The notes under the pieces: generated by a model
The model's input: the letters and a program-made list of their open reading frames with translations, nothing else
Told to the model about the DNA's origin: nothing
The model's database searches: none
Position numbers and translations under genes: made by a program
Assembly (NCBI GenBank): GCA_036489565.1
Contig: DASXFN010000106.1
Span: forward strand, 1 to 64,000
DNA from: JAICKN01 sp036489565
GTDB lineage: Bacteria > Acidobacteriota > Terriglobia > Terriglobales > Acidobacteriaceae
DNA: 64,000 nucleotides
Direction: 5' to 3'
Shown: positions 8,538-16,450 of the stretch, in pieces
How positions within the stretch are numbered: the stretch's first letter is position 1
Layout: every line of letters starts with the position of its first letter

Positions 8538-10161
8538 CGGGGACCTCCTCAGGGGCGGGGATTTCATCGTAGTTATAAGCTTCCCAGGTTACTTCCGGCG
8601 TTACTTCGAAATTGGAAGTGATGGGGGGAGACTGCGTCTTCCACTCCAGCCCAGCCGCGCCCCAGGGATTGTCGCCAGCGATCTTGCCGTAGCGCAGTGA
8701 CCAGATCATATAAACCATGGGAAGCAGATAACCGACCGCCAGAATGCTGGCGCCGGCGGTGGAAAGCACGTTCCACACCTGAAATTCCGGAGGATATTCC
8801 CAGTAGCGCCGCGGCATTCCCAAATAGCCAAGAATGAATTGCGGGAAGAAAGTCAGGTTGAATCCCAGGAAAATGGTGACTGCGGCCAGCTTGCCCCAAA
8901 TTTCCGGATACATGCGGCCCGTCATTTTGGGCCACCAGAAATGTAGCCCGCCCATATATCCCATGACCGCGCCACCGACCATCACGTAGTGGAAGTGGGC
9001 GATTACGAAATACGTGTCATGGACGTGAACATCCACTCCCAGCGCGGCGAGGAAGAGTCCTGTGAGGCCGCCGATGGTAAACAGTCCGATGAAGCCCAAA
9101 GCGTAGAGCATTGGGGTATCAAGGGAGATGGAGCCTTTGTACATGGTCGCGGTCCAGTTGAATACTTTGATCGCCGACGGAACAGCAACCAGATAACTGA
9201 GGACCGAGAAAATCAGCGCGGCATAGAGCGAAATGCCTGCGACGAACATGTGGTGGGCCCAGACCAGGAAGCCGATGACGGCGATTCCGATGCTGGACAT
9301 GGCCACGAATTCGTATCCGAAGATGCGCTTGCGGCTGAAGCAAGGCACGATTTCGCTCACCACGCCCATGGAGGGCAAAATCATGATGTACACAGCGGGA
9401 TGCGAATAGAACCAGAACAAATGCTGAAACAGGAGCGGATCGCCGCCGCGCGTGGGATCGAAAATTCCGAGATTAAAAACACGCTCAAAGAACACCAGAA
9501 GAAGTGTGATAGCGAGTACGGGCGTGCCTAGCAGGAAAATAATGCTGACCGCATAATGCGACCAAATAAACAATGGCAGCCGCCGCCAGGTAAGGCCAGG
9601 CGCGCGCATACGATGAATTGTGACTACAAAGTTGAGTCCGGTAAGAATTGAAGAAAAGCCGTTAATGAAAATCGCCAGCGCGGCTTCAACCACCTGCGTA
9701 TGACTGAATGCAGTGCTGAAGGGCGTGTAAAAAGTCCATCCCGTATCCACGCCCCCGGTGACGATGCAATAAAGCATCAGGCCGCCGGCGAAGATGTAGA
9801 TGTACCAGCTCAACAAATTGATTTTAGGGAACGCCAGGTCCTTGGCCCCGATCATCATGGGAACCAGGAAGTTGCCGAGAATGGCGGGAATGGACGGGAT
9901 CAGGAAGAAAAACACCATGATCTGCCCGTGCATGGTGAAGAGCTTGTTATAAGTGTCCGCCATCACCAGGTCGCCTGCGGGAGTCAGCAGTTCCAGGCGA
10001 ATGAGCAGGGCGAAGAGCCCGCCGATAAAGAAAAAGAAGGTGACCGACATCAGATACAGCAACGCAATCCGCTTATGGTCCGTGGTGAGCAACCACGAGC
10101 GAATGCCATGCGTGCTGTTCAGGTAATTCGGGCGTTCGTCTTGTACTGCTGGGGTAGCCAT
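8530..10161 (-). CDS. coxA: cytochrome c oxidase subunit I, A2 type
   Basis: 543 residues, twelve helices, with the haem and CuB ligand motifs: HGQIMVFFF (low-spin haem His), HHMFVAG (CuB) and HDTYFVIAHFHYV (haem a3 and second haem a ligand). The proton-channel segment reads FYSHPAVYIMIL: it has YSHPxV instead of the GHPEV glutamate, which defines A2-type haem-copper oxidases such as the Rhodothermus and Thermus caa3 enzymes. Catalyses oxygen reduction coupled to proton pumping in the membrane. Preceded by coxB and followed by coxC. Confidence 0.96.
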   Translation of the reverse strand: MATPAVQDERPNYLNSTHGIRSWLLTTDHKRIALLYLMSVTFFFFIGGLFALLIRLELLTPAGDLVMADTYNKLFTMHGQIMVFFFLIPSIPAILGNFLVPMMIGAKDLAFPKINLLSWYIYIFAGGLMLYCIVTGGVDTGWTFYTPFSTAFSHTQVVEAALAIFINGFSSILTGLNFVVTIHRMRAPGLTWRRLPLFIWSHYAVSIIFLLGTPVLAITLLLVFFERVFNLGIFDPTRGGDPLLFQHLFWFYSHPAVYIMILPSMGVVSEIVPCFSRKRIFGYEFVAMSSIGIAVIGFLVWAHHMFVAGISLYAALIFSVLSYLVAVPSAIKVFNWTATMYKGSISLDTPMLYALGFIGLFTIGGLTGLFLAALGVDVHVHDTYFVIAHFHYVMVGGAVMGYMGGLHFWWPKMTGRMYPEIWGKLAAVTIFLGFNLTFFPQFILGYLGMPRRYWEYPPEFQVWNVLSTAGASILAVGYLLPMVYMIWSLRYGKIAGDNPWGAAGLEWKTQSPPITSNFEVTPEVTWEAYNYDEIPAPEEVPVG

Positions 10162-10183
10162 TGCTATTCCTTCTGGTAAATCT

Positions 10184-11173
10184 CTAGTAAGTCTGCGATT
10201 TGGTGCCCGCAGGAATCATGCTGGGAGTTCCTGCCGCTCCCTCCGGCGCGTTGCCTAACGATTTAACGTATTCGACGAGTTGATTCAGTTGATCTTCATC
10301 CACTAAGCCCTGAAAGACAGGCATGATGGGCTTAAAGCCGCTCACCACTTTGGCGCTGGGGCTCAAAATGGATTCGCGAACGTAGGCTTCGTCTGCCGTG
10401 ATCACGCGACCATCCTCCAACTGAACGTGGTGACCGTACACGCCAATCAAGCTGGGGCCACGTCCCTGGGATTCCTGTTGATGGCAGGTACCGCAACCGA
10501 GCTGCTGGAATAGTGTGTTGCCCTGCGCAGAAAGAGACTTCCACGCGCCGCCCTGCGTGAGCCATGCCTGGTAATCGGTCGGAGTCATGACCACGACCTG
10601 CCCGATCATGCCGGAGTGCTGCGTGCCGCAATACTGACTGCAAAATAAATGATATGTCCCTGGCTTGGTGGCGCGAAACCAGACCATGGTGTAGCGGCCT
10701 GGAAGCACGTCCTGCTTGACCCGAAATGCTGGGACGAACAAGCTATGAATCACGTCCTGCGAGGTCATGATGAGTTTTATGTCGCGGCCCACGGGCACGT
10801 GCAACTCATCCAATTCCATTTGCCCGGTTACGTGCTGGAACTTCCACATCCATTGCTTGGCCACGGTGTAAACGGTGTCCGCGTCGGGCGGCGGAGTATG
10901 CGCCTGGTAGTAGATCATCGCGCCCCAGGCAAAAATCACCAGGAAAATTCCCATGGGAATAACGGACCAGGCCGTCTCCAGTATCCACGAACCATGGATC
11001 TGGACAGCTTTGTGTCCCGGACGCCGGCGGTACTTAAACGCAAACACGAAGATAGCGATGAAGATCGCCAGCGTCATGAATACCGATAACGCCACCAGAA
11101 AAAGGTAAAGCGCATCAACCGTCCCGGCTTGGGCGGAAGCGGCAGGCGGCCAAAATGGAAGGTTCTGAAACAT
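10184..11173 (-). CDS. coxB: cytochrome c oxidase subunit II with fused cytochrome c domain (caa3)
   Basis: About 329 residues from the chosen start. Two N-terminal transmembrane helices, then the CuA cupredoxin domain with CSQYCGTQHSGM (both copper cysteines, histidine and methionine), then a C-terminal cytochrome c domain with the haem motif CGTCH. The fusion makes the oxidase a caa3 enzyme that takes electrons directly by a haem c. The frame is open up to 11224, but that would overlap the upstream SCO gene by 29 bp; ATG at 11173 begins MFQNLPFWP next to the first helix and leaves a 22-bp spacer. Confidence 0.93.
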   Translation of the reverse strand: MFQNLPFWPPAASAQAGTVDALYLFLVALSVFMTLAIFIAIFVFAFKYRRRPGHKAVQIHGSWILETAWSVIPMGIFLVIFAWGAMIYYQAHTPPPDADTVYTVAKQWMWKFQHVTGQMELDELHVPVGRDIKLIMTSQDVIHSLFVPAFRVKQDVLPGRYTMVWFRATKPGTYHLFCSQYCGTQHSGMIGQVVVMTPTDYQAWLTQGGAWKSLSAQGNTLFQQLGCGTCHQQESQGRGPSLIGVYGHHVQLEDGRVITADEAYVRESILSPSAKVVSGFKPIMPVFQGLVDEDQLNQLVEYVKSLGNAPEGAAGTPSMIPAGTKSQTY

Positions 11174-11195
11174 AAGTTTATTTACAAAAATCCGT

Positions 11196-12029
11196 TTATA
11201 CGTTCCGGTTCTTCGGCCTTGCATCCAGCCGGAACATCACCAGAATAAAACCACCTAAAACCAAAATCGTGATCCCGCCCGCCACCTGCAACACCCGGCC
11301 AATCAAGGCGCTGTATCTGCCCGCGTCAGGGTCGTAGTGGTAGCAATAAAGCAAAACCTGGTCCACGACAGTGCCAATTTTGTTCTGCGAGGCCTGAATC
11401 AAACCCAGCCGCAAATCTTTCGGCGGAAATTCTATGCCGTAGTAATACTGCGTCAGCTTACCGCCGGGCGTGAGTACCATGATGGCGGTAGCGTGGGCGA
11501 ACTGATCGGTCTTCTGGTTGTACTCATAATCAAATCCCACGGCCTTGGTGAGCGCGTCAATGGATGCCTGCGGCCCGGTCAGAAAGTGCCAACCACCTTC
11601 CGCGCCGGGACGATTGTAACGCTCCATAATCTCGGCCTTCTTGGCCGCCGCCACTGCCGGAGTGTCGGTCGGATCGAAACTCACCGTGATTACGTCGAAT
11701 TGTTTGCCCGGATCAAACTTAAGCACGCGCAGCGAACTCTCAAGACCCTGCAACAGCTGACCACACAACATGGGGCAGCGATAATAAACAAGACTCAGGA
11801 TGACCGGCCTTTTGCCGAAGTAGTCTCGCAGCAGCACGCTCTTTCCCGTTTCGTCCTTAAAAGTCAGATTCAGCGGGACCTGTTCATTCAAATGCTGCTC
11901 AATCCCCACATGCTTGAGTCCCGGAGGACGCAAGTTCGCGGGCGGCGCGGCTGGAGCCTCAAGCACCCCCTGGCCCATAGCCGGAAGCGACAAGAGCAAT
12001 GCCACCGCGATGAGGATGCCGTTCTTCAT
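11196..12029 (-). CDS. SCO1/SenC-type copper chaperone
   Basis: About 277 residues. Signal peptide (MKNGILIAVALLLSLPAMGQ), then a thioredoxin-like domain with the copper-binding CPMLC pair (YYRCPMLCGQ) and a conserved distal histidine in DQFAHATAIMVL. A C-terminal hydrophobic helix (ILVLGGFILVMF) probably anchors it. SCO proteins deliver copper to the CuA site, and this one sits directly before coxB, which carries CuA. The longer open frame to 12176 runs into the upstream gene; ATG 12029 is chosen because it starts the signal peptide. Confidence 0.92.
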   Translation of the reverse strand: MKNGILIAVALLLSLPAMGQGVLEAPAAPPANLRPPGLKHVGIEQHLNEQVPLNLTFKDETGKSVLLRDYFGKRPVILSLVYYRCPMLCGQLLQGLESSLRVLKFDPGKQFDVITVSFDPTDTPAVAAAKKAEIMERYNRPGAEGGWHFLTGPQASIDALTKAVGFDYEYNQKTDQFAHATAIMVLTPGGKLTQYYYGIEFPPKDLRLGLIQASQNKIGTVVDQVLLYCYHYDPDAGRYSALIGRVLQVAGGITILVLGGFILVMFRLDARPKNRNV

Positions 12030-12102
12030 AGGGCGACCCAACTGCATAAAATTGCCAGATCCCGAATTGCCGTACTGCTTTGCACTGCGCACTGCATTAC
12101 TC

Positions 12103-12675
12103 CTATTGCTTCCCCGGCGTCTGCACCTGCACGCCAGTTTTTTCAAGGCCGGTTGAGCCGCCACTCTGGTCGGCACGCTCCGCTGCCTCTTTCACCATGT
12201 TCACGATGGCGGTCGGGACCTCGCCTGTTTTAGGCGTGATATTCAGTCCCCGCTGCGCCACCAACTGCATTGCACGGTCAATCGGGATATACATGACCCC
12301 CGATTTTTGATCCACCCAGCCGTAGCTGTGCAGATGTTTTTCTTCCGCTTCACGAAAGGGAAAAATCTCCGTGCGCTCATCGGTTTCCAGCCGCGGCTCG
12401 GGAAACTGATTGATATCGGACGGAGTCACCAGGTGCGGATCAGGAGAAGTTCGCGCCATCGGCGCGGCTTTTTCATGCGCAACATAGTAGCGGTCCGCGA
12501 AATCAAAAAGCCCGGTCACGCTGAAGTGCACCAGCAAAGCAAACAGGCCCAGGCCCACCAGGAAGGCCACCACGCTCCGCATGGTCAGGTCTTGCCGCTC
12601 ATAGCCAACGTCCTTGTTGCGCAGCTCGTGATCCGGATTCGGCATGTCTGGTTTAGGCATGTTCGGTTTACTCAT
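12103..12675 (-). CDS. one-span membrane protein of the ACIII-oxidase operon, unassigned
   Basis: 190 residues. A proline/methionine-rich start (MPKPDMPNPD), one transmembrane helix at about 33-55, and an extracytoplasmic domain containing YGWVDQKSGVMYIPIDRAMQ. It has no haem motif and no metal-binding cluster. The start overlaps the end of actF by 8 bp, so it is coupled to complex III; the SCO gene follows. Position suggests an accessory subunit or assembly factor linking ACIII and the oxidase (an ActG-like role is possible), but I cannot name the family. The tail (VQVQTPGKQ) looks disordered. Confidence 0.75.
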   Translation of the reverse strand: MSKPNMPKPDMPNPDHELRNKDVGYERQDLTMRSVVAFLVGLGLFALLVHFSVTGLFDFADRYYVAHEKAAPMARTSPDPHLVTPSDINQFPEPRLETDERTEIFPFREAEEKHLHSYGWVDQKSGVMYIPIDRAMQLVAQRGLNITPKTGEVPTAIVNMVKEAAERADQSGGSTGLEKTGVQVQTPGKQ

Positions 12676-13858
12676 GTACGGATTCCAAAAGCGTTTGCGT
12701 ATGGTGCGAGTAAAGCGGGAGCAACGGCGCCTGCCGCAGGTTCCGGAAGTACATCCAAACCCACAAGCCGCCCAAAGCGATCGGCAGCAGAATGTCGGGC
12801 AGGGTCACAAAGAACGACTGCTTAAAGTTGCCCTCAACGCACCAGAACAGGTCCACATAACGGGCGATGATCAGCCAGATGGCCACCTTGACCAGCCGTC
12901 TGGGATTTCTCTTCAGCGGGCGAGACAGCAGCAAGGCGAATGGCACAGCGAAATGGAAGAGAACGAGAAACAGTCCCACATACTCCCAGCCATGATAAAG
13001 ACGCCGCGTGAACCAGGTGATTTCGCTCGGCAGGTTTCCGGCCCATGTGATGAGGAGTTGCGAGAAGCTGAAGTACGCCCACAGCATGATGAAGGTGAGC
13101 ATCAGCTTGCCGTGATCGTGAATCTCCTTGGGCTTGAGCACCTTCGAAAAAGGTTCGTACTTAATCAGGATCGTTTCGACGATCACGATGAACGAAATGG
13201 CCGCCAGGCACTGGCCGACGATGAAAATGAAACCGTAGATGGTAGAGATCCAGGGCGCACTCAGCGACATGACCCAGTCAATGACAGCGAAGGTCACGGT
13301 GAACGCGTACAGAATGAGACCGGGCCCGGAGATGACACGGAAGCGCGGGCTTAAATTGCGAACGGGTGGCTTGTCCTGCGTGGCCGACAAACTCAGCAGC
13401 AACCAGGAGAGACCGATCCAGATGACGAAATAAATGACGGCGCGAAGAATGAAGCCGCTGTGCGTCAGATACGAATGCGTCAGATCCACCAGATGCTTAT
13501 TGGCCGCGACATTCGCGGGAGTAAGCCAGAAATAAATGTGCTTCATTCCCGCGATAACGGGAATAAAAAGCACCGCCATGAACCAGATGGTGCGCACACC
13601 CGCTTCAAGCGGACGCCGCACAACCGTACCCCACACGCCTCCGGTGAGGTGGTAGATCATCAGGAAAACCATGCAGCCGAGCGAAATACCCAACCAAGCC
13701 ATGAAAGCTATTAGGTATGCGTGAAAAAACTTGTCCGGCTCGGTAAAAGCAAGAATCAAAGAAGCCAGCCCGACGACAACCCCAATAGTGAGCGCGCGGC
13801 GCTCAATCGGGCGCACACCCATGGGCGCTTCCAGGTTTAAATGGTTCGCCGGGGTCAT
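12668..13858 (-). CDS. actF: alternative complex III subunit ActF (NrfD-like)
   Basis: 396 residues, about ten hydrophobic helices, NrfD/PsrC-related like ActC but shorter and divergent. Short charged loops carry FTRRLYHGWEYVGL and conserved aromatic residues. In ACIII, ActC and ActF are the paired membrane quinol-side subunits. Start overlaps the actE stop by 4 bp (ATGA) and the end overlaps the following unassigned gene by 8 bp, so the operon is tightly coupled. Confidence 0.88.
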   Translation of the reverse strand: MTPANHLNLEAPMGVRPIERRALTIGVVVGLASLILAFTEPDKFFHAYLIAFMAWLGISLGCMVFLMIYHLTGGVWGTVVRRPLEAGVRTIWFMAVLFIPVIAGMKHIYFWLTPANVAANKHLVDLTHSYLTHSGFILRAVIYFVIWIGLSWLLLSLSATQDKPPVRNLSPRFRVISGPGLILYAFTVTFAVIDWVMSLSAPWISTIYGFIFIVGQCLAAISFIVIVETILIKYEPFSKVLKPKEIHDHGKLMLTFIMLWAYFSFSQLLITWAGNLPSEITWFTRRLYHGWEYVGLFLVLFHFAVPFALLLSRPLKRNPRRLVKVAIWLIIARYVDLFWCVEGNFKQSFFVTLPDILLPIALGGLWVWMYFRNLRQAPLLPLYSHHTQTLLESVHE

Positions 13859-14514
13859 TTCGAGTCTTCTCCTGTTTCGTTCTGGCTGGGCGGCGCGGGC
13901 AGCGGCAAGGTTGCGCCGGAGCCGGGGTCACCACGAAATTCGGGGGCGGGCGAAGGCACTTTTTGTCCCGCTGGAACATCCGCTGAAGTCGCGCTCTGGC
14001 TCAACTGCAAGGCGCGGATATAAGCCACAATGTCCCAGCGATCGCGCGGCGGAACCTGCTCGGCATAGTCCGGCATGGCGCCGAATCCGTTAGTGATCAC
14101 ACCAAAGAAATATCCCAGCGGAGCATTGCGTAGGCGGTCGGTATGGTACGAGGGTGGGCTCTGGAATCCACGCTGCACCACCGCTCCCTTGCCGTCGCCA
14201 TTCCGCGAATGGCACGGAGCGCAGTAAATATCGAAGCGCTGCTGTCCGCGCTCCATCACGTCCTGGGTCACCGGGAAGGGCATGTAATCTCCGGGCTTGT
14301 TGCCAACCATGCCGGTATAAAAATAAGTGTCTTCATGCAACTGACCACGGGCCACAGTGCCTTCCACGGGCTGGCGAGCCGAGCGCATGTCGGGATAAAA
14401 ATCACTCTGAGCCAGCGGCTTAAAGCGAGGCTGGTCGTGCATATCCTGACGGCAACCGACAAACGCGAAAATCGCGAGCAGCAAAAATGGAGAAAATTTA
14501 CGAAGGTTCCGCAT
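13855..14514 (-). CDS. actE: alternative complex III subunit ActE, monohaem cytochrome c lipoprotein
   Basis: 219 residues. Lipoprotein signal with lipobox FVGC at residue about 21, and one haem c site YCAPCHSRNGDGKG with a downstream methionine candidate (FGAMPDY). The C-terminal tail is Pro/Gly/Ser-rich and probably disordered. In ACIII this is the monohaem subunit that hands electrons out of the complex, here presumably to the cytochrome c domain of CoxB. Begins 3 bp after actD. Confidence 0.9.
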   Translation of the reverse strand: MRNLRKFSPFLLLAIFAFVGCRQDMHDQPRFKPLAQSDFYPDMRSARQPVEGTVARGQLHEDTYFYTGMVGNKPGDYMPFPVTQDVMERGQQRFDIYCAPCHSRNGDGKGAVVQRGFQSPPSYHTDRLRNAPLGYFFGVITNGFGAMPDYAEQVPPRDRWDIVAYIRALQLSQSATSADVPAGQKVPSPAPEFRGDPGSGATLPLPAPPSQNETGEDSK

Positions 14515-14517
14515 CGG

Positions 14518-15054
14518 CTATGTCGGGACCTCCGAAATGGAATGCGGATGCAGGGTCTGCAAAAATTCCCTGGTCTCCAGGAGATCGTACTTGGCGTCAG
14601 AGGCAAAAATCGCGATAAAGAAACGGTCGCGCGTGACTCCGGCAAACCGGTCCACATTGAATAAAGGATGGTAAGGCTGGGGCAATCCGTTCATCACCAG
14701 CATTCCAAACACCGCCGACAGGCCGCCAAACAGAATGGTCATCTCAAATGTGACAATGATGAATGCAGGCCAGGAGTGAAACGGCCTTCCGCCAATGTTT
14801 ACCGGATAGCTGATGGTATTGATCCACCATTGCAGCAGATAAGCGCCCGTGCCTCCCAACAGTCCGCCCAGCAAACACACCGGAGCGACGCCGTTCTTAT
14901 GGAAGCCAATCGCCTCCCAGAGTTCCTCGATGGGAAAAGGTGAGTAAGCGTCAATCTTGCGGTATCCGGCGGCATAGGTACGCTGAGCGGCTTCCACCAC
15001 CGCTTCGGCCGTATCGAATTCCGCCAGCAATCCGTAAATCTTAGGATCTTTCAT
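14518..15054 (-). CDS. actD: alternative complex III subunit ActD (DUF3341)
   Basis: 178 residues; soluble N-terminal part (YGLLAEFDTAEAVVEAAQRT, residues about 5-25) then two transmembrane helices and a C-terminal soluble segment with PYHPLFNVDRFAGVTRDRF, which is the family's conserved stretch. Peripheral/integral structural subunit of ACIII with no cofactor. Start overlaps the actC stop by 4 bp. Confidence 0.9.
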   Translation of the reverse strand: MKDPKIYGLLAEFDTAEAVVEAAQRTYAAGYRKIDAYSPFPIEELWEAIGFHKNGVAPVCLLGGLLGGTGAYLLQWWINTISYPVNIGGRPFHSWPAFIIVTFEMTILFGGLSAVFGMLVMNGLPQPYHPLFNVDRFAGVTRDRFFIAIFASDAKYDLLETREFLQTLHPHSISEVPT

Positions 15055-16430
15055 TCGTGCTTCACCGCCTCCGCTTCCGGCAACAAGGTACGGAGTTCAA
15101 AAATGGAGATCGAGGGCAACAGGCGCATGAACAGGAACATGCAAGCCGTAAAGAAGCCCAAGGTGCCGATAAAAATTGCCCAGTCAATCTGCGTCGGGTA
15201 GTACATGCCAAAGGATGAGTTCAGGAAGTCGCGGTGCAGACTGACCACAACGATGATGAACCGCTCCAGCCACATGCCGATCAAAATATCCATGGAGATG
15301 AGGAACAGCACGAAGTTGTTCAGCCGCACCCTGCGGAACCACAAAACCTGCGGGATAAGGAGATTGCAAGTCAGCAGCGCAAAGTACCAGAAGGCGTAAG
15401 GCCCATGCAGCCGGTTAAAACGGACAAAACCTTCATATACGTCGCCGCCGTACCAGTTCATGAAAGCTTCGAAGGCGTAGCCGTAAGCCACGATCCAGCC
15501 GGTGGCCAGCATGACCATGGCGGAGTTTTCAATGTGCCGCGCGGTAATGAAATCTTCCAGGTGATAAAACTTGCGGATGGGGATTGCCAGCACCAGCACC
15601 ATGGCGAAGCCAGAATAGATGGCACCCGCTACGAAATACGGCGGGAAGATGGTGGTGTGCCAGCCCGGGACAATACCAATGGCGAAATCGAAGCTGACGA
15701 CGGTATGCACGGAAAGCACCAGCGGCGTCGCCAAGCCCGCCAGCAGAAGATAGGCGGTCTCATAGCGGCTCCAGTGACGGGCGGAATTCCTCCAACCAAG
15801 GGCCAGCATTCCGTAAACGTACTTGATCCATTTTTTGTCGGCGATCTCGCGGAGCGTAGCGAAATCGGGAATCATACCTACATACCAAAAGACAAGAGAG
15901 ATCGTGCCGTAAGTCGAAACCGCGAAAACGTCCCACACCAGCGGACTGCGGAAGTTGGGCCAATATCCCATAGTGTTGGGATACGGAAAGAGCCAGTAAA
16001 ACACCCACGGCCGGCCCAAATGGAAGATGGGGAACATGCCGGCGCAAGCGACGGCAAACAGCGTCATGGCTTCGGCAAAACGGTTGATGGAGTTCCGCCA
16101 CGACTGGCGCAATAACAGAAGGATGGCAGAGATCAACGTTCCGGCGTGTCCGATTCCGATCCACCACACAAAGTTCACAATGGCGAATCCCCAGCCAATG
16201 GGGATATTCACGCCCCACACGCCGACGCCTTTAAAGAAGAGCAGCGTAATGCCGTACAGCATCCATTGCAGGATGACGAAGCAGACAAGGAAGCCCAGGA
16301 TCCATCCCTTTGACACCGGTTTCTTCAGGACAATCGAACTGATCTTGTCCGTGATGGTGCCATAGTTATGGCCGGGCGCCATTACCGGTGCTTTTTGCTC
16401 GCCGGGCTCTACCTGTGTCAGGTCTTTCAT
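15051..16430 (-). CDS. actC: alternative complex III subunit ActC (NrfD-like quinol-binding membrane subunit)
   Basis: 459 residues with about ten transmembrane helices and the NrfD signature region (WWIGIGHAGTLISAILLLL; FHLGRPWVFYWLFPYP). Binds quinol at the outer membrane face and passes electrons to the Fe-S centres of ActB. Starts 20 bp after actB and overlaps actD by 4 bp. Length and order match ACIII clusters elsewhere. Confidence 0.93.
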   Translation of the reverse strand: MKDLTQVEPGEQKAPVMAPGHNYGTITDKISSIVLKKPVSKGWILGFLVCFVILQWMLYGITLLFFKGVGVWGVNIPIGWGFAIVNFVWWIGIGHAGTLISAILLLLRQSWRNSINRFAEAMTLFAVACAGMFPIFHLGRPWVFYWLFPYPNTMGYWPNFRSPLVWDVFAVSTYGTISLVFWYVGMIPDFATLREIADKKWIKYVYGMLALGWRNSARHWSRYETAYLLLAGLATPLVLSVHTVVSFDFAIGIVPGWHTTIFPPYFVAGAIYSGFAMVLVLAIPIRKFYHLEDFITARHIENSAMVMLATGWIVAYGYAFEAFMNWYGGDVYEGFVRFNRLHGPYAFWYFALLTCNLLIPQVLWFRRVRLNNFVLFLISMDILIGMWLERFIIVVVSLHRDFLNSSFGMYYPTQIDWAIFIGTLGFFTACMFLFMRLLPSISIFELRTLLPEAEAVKHE

Positions 16431-16450
16431 TTTGCTCGACTCTGCTCCAC

